A stretch of DNA of 7,795 nt from Candidatus Thorarchaeota archaeon MP11T_1 (lineage in GTDB: Archaea; Asgardarchaeota; Thorarchaeia; Thorarchaeales; Thorarchaeaceae): positions 1 to 7,795 of the forward strand of contig PJET01000193.1 in assembly GCA_002825515.1 (NCBI GenBank), given 5' to 3'. Numbering within the stretch: the first letter of the stretch is position 1; each line of letters opens with the position of its first letter. A program made the translations under genes and the position numbers. This document shows, piece by piece, positions 5,449 to 7,795 of the stretch. The notes beneath the pieces were generated by a model. That model made no database searches and had not been told where the DNA came from. It was given only the letters and a program-made list of their open reading frames with translations.

Positions 5449-6312
5449 ATGAATCTTCCAATGATTATTGTCCATGGAGGAGCAGGTTCTTGGAAAGATG
5501 AAAGAATTCCAGTTGGCATCGAGTACGTGGAAAAAGCAGCTAAAGCTGGATTTGATATTCTGATATCAGGAGGTTCTGCAGTTGATGCCGCAGAAGTATG
5601 CACACTCTTCATGGAAAACTGTGGAAATCTAAATGCTGGAAAGGGAGCTCGACCCAATCTTGATGGAATCCTTGAACTTGATGCGATGATTGTTGATGGG
5701 AAAAATCTTCAGTTTGGTTCTGTGGGAGCAATCACAGGAATTCAAAATCCAATCTCACTTGCGAGATACATTATGGAAAAGACAGACTTCAACTTCTTTG
5801 CAGGTGAAAACGCAAAGAAACTGTATGATAAAATGTTAACCGAGGGATATCGAAAAGAGTTAAAGAGTGGAGAAATTAAAATGCCTCCCAGTGTTCCGAT
5901 TGGAGATACAGTCGGATGCGTAGTTGTTGATTCTAGGGGTAATATTGCTGCAACTTCATCTACTGGCGGAATTTCAAAGAAGCTTCCTGGTAGGATAGGA
6001 GATTCACCTGTAATGGGTGCGGGAGCTTATGCGAATGATGTGTGTGGTGCTACAGCAACAGGTTGGGGCGAACATATTATGCGTGTAGTTCTGAGCAGGA
6101 TGGTAGTTCTCTATGTGGAAGAAGGCCTTGATGTCATATCAGCTGCAAAGAAAGGAATGGATATGTTTGAGAAAAAGACTGGAAGTGAAGCAGGTATTAT
6201 TCTCGCTGATAGCAAGGGCAATTTCGGGTATGCTACAAATGCAAAAGCAATGCCGGTAGCTGTGATACATGGCAAAATCGACAATCTCCAATCACATGTG
6301 TGTATAAAATGA
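5449..6312 (+). CDS. Isoaspartyl peptidase / L-asparaginase (plant-type Ntn hydrolase, family T2)
   Basis: A 287-residue precursor of the N-terminal-nucleophile hydrolase family that hydrolyses L-asparagine and beta-aspartyl dipeptides; cytosolic. Family members self-cleave to expose a catalytic threonine. Here the site is IGDTVGCVVVDSRGN (151-165), with Thr154 the expected nucleophile. Other hallmarks are the N-terminal IIVHGGAGSW (6-15), GGSAVDAAE (41-49), LNAGKGA (61-67), LELDAMIVDG (75-84), the STGGISKKLPGRIGDSP stretch (171-187) with Arg182 as the aspartate-binding arginine, and ATGWGEHIMR (203-212) with Thr204/Gly205. The residue before the nucleophile is Asp, as in aspartylglucosaminidase, whereas bacterial isoaspartyl peptidases usually have Gly. 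All expected active-site residues are present, so it is probably active. ATG 5449 has GGTGAT (5439-5444) at 4-nt spacing. It starts 80 bp after the two-TM pair with no clear promoter, so co-transcription is possible. Asparagine versus isoaspartyl preference cannot be told. Confidence 0.93.
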   Translation: MNLPMIIVHGGAGSWKDERIPVGIEYVEKAAKAGFDILISGGSAVDAAEVCTLFMENCGNLNAGKGARPNLDGILELDAMIVDGKNLQFGSVGAITGIQNPISLARYIMEKTDFNFFAGENAKKLYDKMLTEGYRKELKSGEIKMPPSVPIGDTVGCVVVDSRGNIAATSSTGGISKKLPGRIGDSPVMGAGAYANDVCGATATGWGEHIMRVVLSRMVVLYVEEGLDVISAAKKGMDMFEKKTGSEAGIILADSKGNFGYATNAKAMPVAVIHGKIDNLQSHVCIK

Positions 6313-6458
6313 AATTGGTGGTATAGCTAGATCGTAATCAATAGCATTCTGAAACTAACAATTTAGGACATTACTCAATCATTCGAATTAACAAATCTCC
6401 ACCGAAAAATCAGCGATGCCCAACTTTTACCTAAATAAGTTTATTGAATGTAGTTGCT

Positions 6459-6635
6459 ACGAAACCACACCTTATATTCATACTAATTTCGTCTTTTCAC
6501 ACGTGGTTAGGTCTTCTAACCCGGACCCGGAAAAGGCATAGGAATCTCGCATTGAAGCTCACAATCCACAGCTTTCTCGTATTCAGTGCATCCATTCTCG
6601 TGTTGGAAAATTATGGTTTCGTCTTTTTCCGGGTC
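6459..6635 (+). ncRNA. Possible structured RNA (nested inverted repeats)
   Basis: An 11-bp perfect inverted repeat (GACCCGGAAAA 6524-6534 with TTTTCCGGGTC 6625-6635) encloses an 8-bp helix with one G-T pair (GCATTGAA 6549-6556 with TTCAGTGC 6582-6589). Just upstream is a 6-bp hairpin, GGTTAG (6505-6510) and CTAACC (6516-6521). An outer 9-bp pairing (ACGAAACCA 6459-6467 with TGGTTTCGT 6614-6622) competes in part with the others. TATA-like TTTATT and TTATATT elements lie at about 6440 and 6471. Strand is undecided, since pairs read on both; plus is my guess. No known RNA family fits, and repeats could instead be remnants of a mobile or regulatory element. Confidence 0.25.
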
Positions 6636-6745
6636 TCACCCCTTTCATCTTGAAGTTCATTGAAATTTTTAGTTGCATCATAAATTTATGCAGCAGGGGA
6701 GACTATTTCGTAGACAAAGTGAAGAATTGACTGTTCATCCTAATA

Positions 6746-6773
6746 TGGTTAAACTTAACCACAAGGCTTTAAG
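6746..6773 (+). promoter_or_regulatory. S26e promoter: TATA box preceded by a palindrome
   Basis: TTTAAG (6768-6773) with AAGGC just before it as a BRE-like element lies 54 bp before the start codon, predicting transcription from about 6797 and a leader of about 30 nt that retains the Shine-Dalgarno. Directly upstream is TGGTTAAACTTAACCA (6746-6761), a 7-bp inverted repeat around a 2-nt centre, placed like an activator or repressor site. Confidence 0.5.
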
Positions 6774-6826
6774 CTAATTTGCGCGTGAACATGCTGGCCT
6801 TAAACCAAGGTGGAATATTTTAGAGA

Positions 6827-7111
6827 TTGGCAAAAAAACGAAAATCAGCAGGTCGAGCTAAGGGTGGCGCTGGTCATAAAGGTGGCGTCCAATGCTCAAG
6901 ATGCGGAAGACTTGTCCCCGCAGATAAAGCAAAGAAATACACGAAGAGTGTAAGTTCGGTAGAGCCACAAATTGCTCGTGAACTTCGACAAAGTGGGGCC
7001 TACATCCCAGTACATAGAGTAACATCCTATTATTGTGTTAGTTGTGCTGTTCACTCAGGGAAGGTTCACATTCGAGATACCAGAGCTAGAAGATCTGCCC
7101 CAGCTCGATAA
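6827..7111 (+). CDS. rps26e: Small-subunit ribosomal protein eS26 (S26e)
   Basis: A 94-residue basic ribosomal protein of the 30S subunit; in the family it sits at the platform near the mRNA exit and the 3' end of the small rRNA. The sequence starts MAKKRKSAGRAKGG, then a zinc site CSRC (Cys23, Cys26), the conserved DKAKKYTKSVSSVEPQIARELR stretch (33-54), and a second pair, CVSC (Cys70, Cys73), followed by a short basic tail. The four Cys form the expected zinc ribbon. Length is normal for the archaeal form, which is shorter than the eukaryotic one. The start is TTG 6827, with AAGGTGGA (6807-6814) upstream at a rather long 12-nt spacing; no ATG is available that keeps the conserved N-terminus. 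Presence of S26e argues for a TACK/Asgard-type host. It is transcribed from its own promoter and converges on the thioredoxin gene. Confidence 0.95.
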   Translation: MAKKRKSAGRAKGGAGHKGGVQCSRCGRLVPADKAKKYTKSVSSVEPQIARELRQSGAYIPVHRVTSYYCVSCAVHSGKVHIRDTRARRSAPAR

Positions 7112-7183
7112 CTCAATGTAATAATGATAAATAGCATCTCAAACATAGACTTCATTGGTCTTATTGATCTAATTAGTGGAGAC

Positions 7184-7209
7184 TCCGTAATTCAGTAGTA
7201 TAAAACGGA
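7184..7209. terminator. Weak hairpin between convergent S26e and thioredoxin genes
   Basis: TCCGT (7184-7188) and ACGGA (7205-7209) can pair across a 16-nt loop, followed on the plus strand by TTATTTTG. The 110-bp convergent gap is AT-rich throughout; termination could rely on short T-runs alone. Confidence 0.2.
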
Positions 7210-7221
7210 TTATTTTGTTAC

Positions 7222-7677
7222 CTAAACATAGCTACTTTCGTCGGGACCTTTACCTACCATTTGATCTAAAACCATATCATAATCAGCATATGGTCGAAGA
7301 CCAGGCAGTTTCCCGATTGGTCTACCATCTCTGAAAGCTATGACCATAGGAACTGACTGTACGCCAAACTGAACTGTTATGCGCCTGTTCTGGTCAATAT
7401 CAATTTTCCCGAAAAACACTTTCCCTTCATAGTCTTTGGCAAGTTCAGCAAAAATCGGTGCAAGAGTCTTACATGGACTGCACCACTGTCCAAAAAAGTC
7501 AACTATTGCGAATTTCGTCTTTTGTATTGTCTGCCAGAAATTTGCATCGGTTAAAAGATTCACAAGACCATTAGCCATTGGTTCTAAGGGTTGGGGCTTT
7601 TGAGCCTGCTGAGCCCGTTCCATAAGAATCTGCATTTTCCTGCGACGTATCTCTTCTAGCTCATCGTCATTTAACAC
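7222..7677 (-). CDS. Thioredoxin with a charged N-terminal helical extension
   Basis: A 151-residue cytosolic disulfide oxidoreductase. Residues 40-140 are a thioredoxin fold with VDFFGQWCSPCK (59-70): Trp65, redox Cys66 and Cys69, CSPC rather than the common CGPC. Other hallmarks are the FGKIDIDQN strand (89-97), the cis-proline loop SVPM with Pro110, and FRDGRPIGKLPGL (115-127). The first 38 residues, DDELEEIRRRKMQILMERAQQAQ and a Pro-rich linker, form an acidic-basic helix like the N-terminus of archaeal PDCD5-type DNA-binding proteins and occur in front of several archaeal thioredoxins; their role is unknown. The frame opens 12 codons earlier at GTG 7713, but AAGAGGTG (7683-7690) lies 5 nt before GTG 7677, so I use that start. 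Convergent with S26e and not in an operon here. Thioredoxin identity is firm; its reductase and targets are unknown. Confidence 0.92.
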   Translation of the reverse strand: MLNDDELEEIRRRKMQILMERAQQAQKPQPLEPMANGLVNLLTDANFWQTIQKTKFAIVDFFGQWCSPCKTLAPIFAELAKDYEGKVFFGKIDIDQNRRITVQFGVQSVPMVIAFRDGRPIGKLPGLRPYADYDMVLDQMVGKGPDESSYV

Positions 7678-7682
7678 GGAAA

Positions 7683-7690
7683 CACCTCTT
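7683..7690 (-). promoter_or_regulatory. Shine-Dalgarno deciding the GTG 7677 start of thioredoxin
   Basis: Minus-strand AAGAGGTG, with GAGGTG matching the anti-Shine-Dalgarno exactly and a 5-nt spacer to GTG 7677. It lies inside the longer in-frame extension from GTG 7713, arguing against that upstream start. Confidence 0.8.
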
Positions 7691-7775
7691 ACGGATGTGC
7701 ATTTATTTTGCACAACCGTATTTGAAGTCTTCGATAGGAACCATAGGATTATGTTATTTTACCGATTCAGGTCCG

Positions 7776-7782
7776 TTTATAT
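7776..7782 (-). promoter_or_regulatory. Candidate TATA box for the thioredoxin gene
   Basis: Minus-strand ATATAAA lies about 100 bp upstream of GTG 7677 and would give a leader of about 70-75 nt. It is close to the window edge, so any upstream context is missing. Confidence 0.4.
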
Positions 7783-7795
7783 CCAGCTCTAGCAC

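Larger units (their letters stand above)
6313..6826. other. 514-bp intergenic region without a convincing protein gene
   Basis: Between the asparaginase and S26e genes. A 69-codon frame from TTG 6444 to 6653 lacks a Shine-Dalgarno and has no recognisable motif, so I do not call it. The middle part (about 6459-6635) contains several inverted and direct repeats and locally GC-rich blocks, listed separately as a possible RNA. A perfect 12-nt palindrome, CATAAATTTATG, lies at 6679-6690. The right part holds the S26e promoter. I found no tRNA-like cloverleaf, no SRP RNA helix-8 motif and no CRISPR repeats on either strand. Confidence 0.7.

Noticed and set aside
6505..6521. GGTTA/TAACC arm with a 7-nt loop resembling a tRNA anticodon arm
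   Set aside because: The loop lacks U33 and no acceptor, D or T-arm with GGTTCRA is found nearby on either strand.
6524..6540. CCCGGAAAAGG resembling the SRP RNA helix-8 apical loop
   Set aside because: The partner AGCAG side and the rest of the roughly 300-nt SRP RNA structure are missing.
6444..6653. 69-codon frame starting at TTG in the asparaginase-S26e gap
   Set aside because: No Shine-Dalgarno, no recognisable motif, and it runs across the inverted and direct repeats; more likely non-coding sequence that happens to stay open.
7678..7713. N-terminal extension of thioredoxin from GTG 7713
   Set aside because: The strong AAGAGGTG site within this stretch points to GTG 7677, and the extra 12 residues match nothing in the family.

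Overview
The window looks like a chromosomal segment of an archaeon, most likely from the TACK/Asgard side of the tree. The strongest marker is a complete ribosomal protein S26e gene (6827-7111). This protein is shared by eukaryotes and TACK/Asgard-type archaea and is generally absent from bacteria and most Euryarchaeota. Other hints fit an uncultured, AT-rich archaeon such as a Thorarchaeota-like Asgard or a Bathyarchaeia relative: a non-pyrrolysine MttB-superfamily methyltransferase, a DUF2769-type Cys-rich protein, a thioredoxin with a charged PDCD5-like N-terminal helix, archaeal TATA-like boxes, and strong Shine-Dalgarno sites with frequent GTG/TTG starts. The exact lineage is inference.

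Layout. 1-913 (+): C-terminal 300 residues of a fatty-acid/acyl-CoA ligase whose N-terminal half lies off the left edge. 1102-1773 (+): a membrane-anchored, probably glycosylated extracellular protein with a beta-solenoid-like C-terminus. 1838-3572 (-): a two-gene overlapping unit, MttB-superfamily methyltransferase followed by the small Cys-rich DUF2769-like protein. 3573-3765: a divergent promoter region with a possible 19-codon upstream ORF. 3766-4197 (+): a four-helix membrane protein closed by a hairpin-plus-T9 terminator. 4326-5368 (+): two tandem paralogous two-TM proteins of unknown function, clearly a duplication. 5449-6312 (+): a complete plant-type (Ntn) asparaginase/isoaspartyl peptidase. 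6313-6826: a 514-bp gap without a convincing gene, holding long-range inverted and direct repeats (a possible structured RNA) and then the S26e promoter with a palindrome. 6827-7111 (+): S26e. 7222-7677 (-): thioredoxin, convergent with S26e.

How the genes work together. The mttB/DUF2769 pair is the only tightly coupled functional unit and points to corrinoid-dependent demethylation of a methylated (probably quaternary) amine. The partner corrinoid protein and activase are not in the window. The tandem two-TM pair is the best candidate for something undescribed: a soluble alpha/beta-like module that appears to be split by a TM hairpin. The other genes (acyl-CoA ligase, asparaginase, S26e, thioredoxin) look like independent housekeeping or catabolic genes. 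Start sites were chosen from Shine-Dalgarno spacing, so several differ from the longest possible reading frame.
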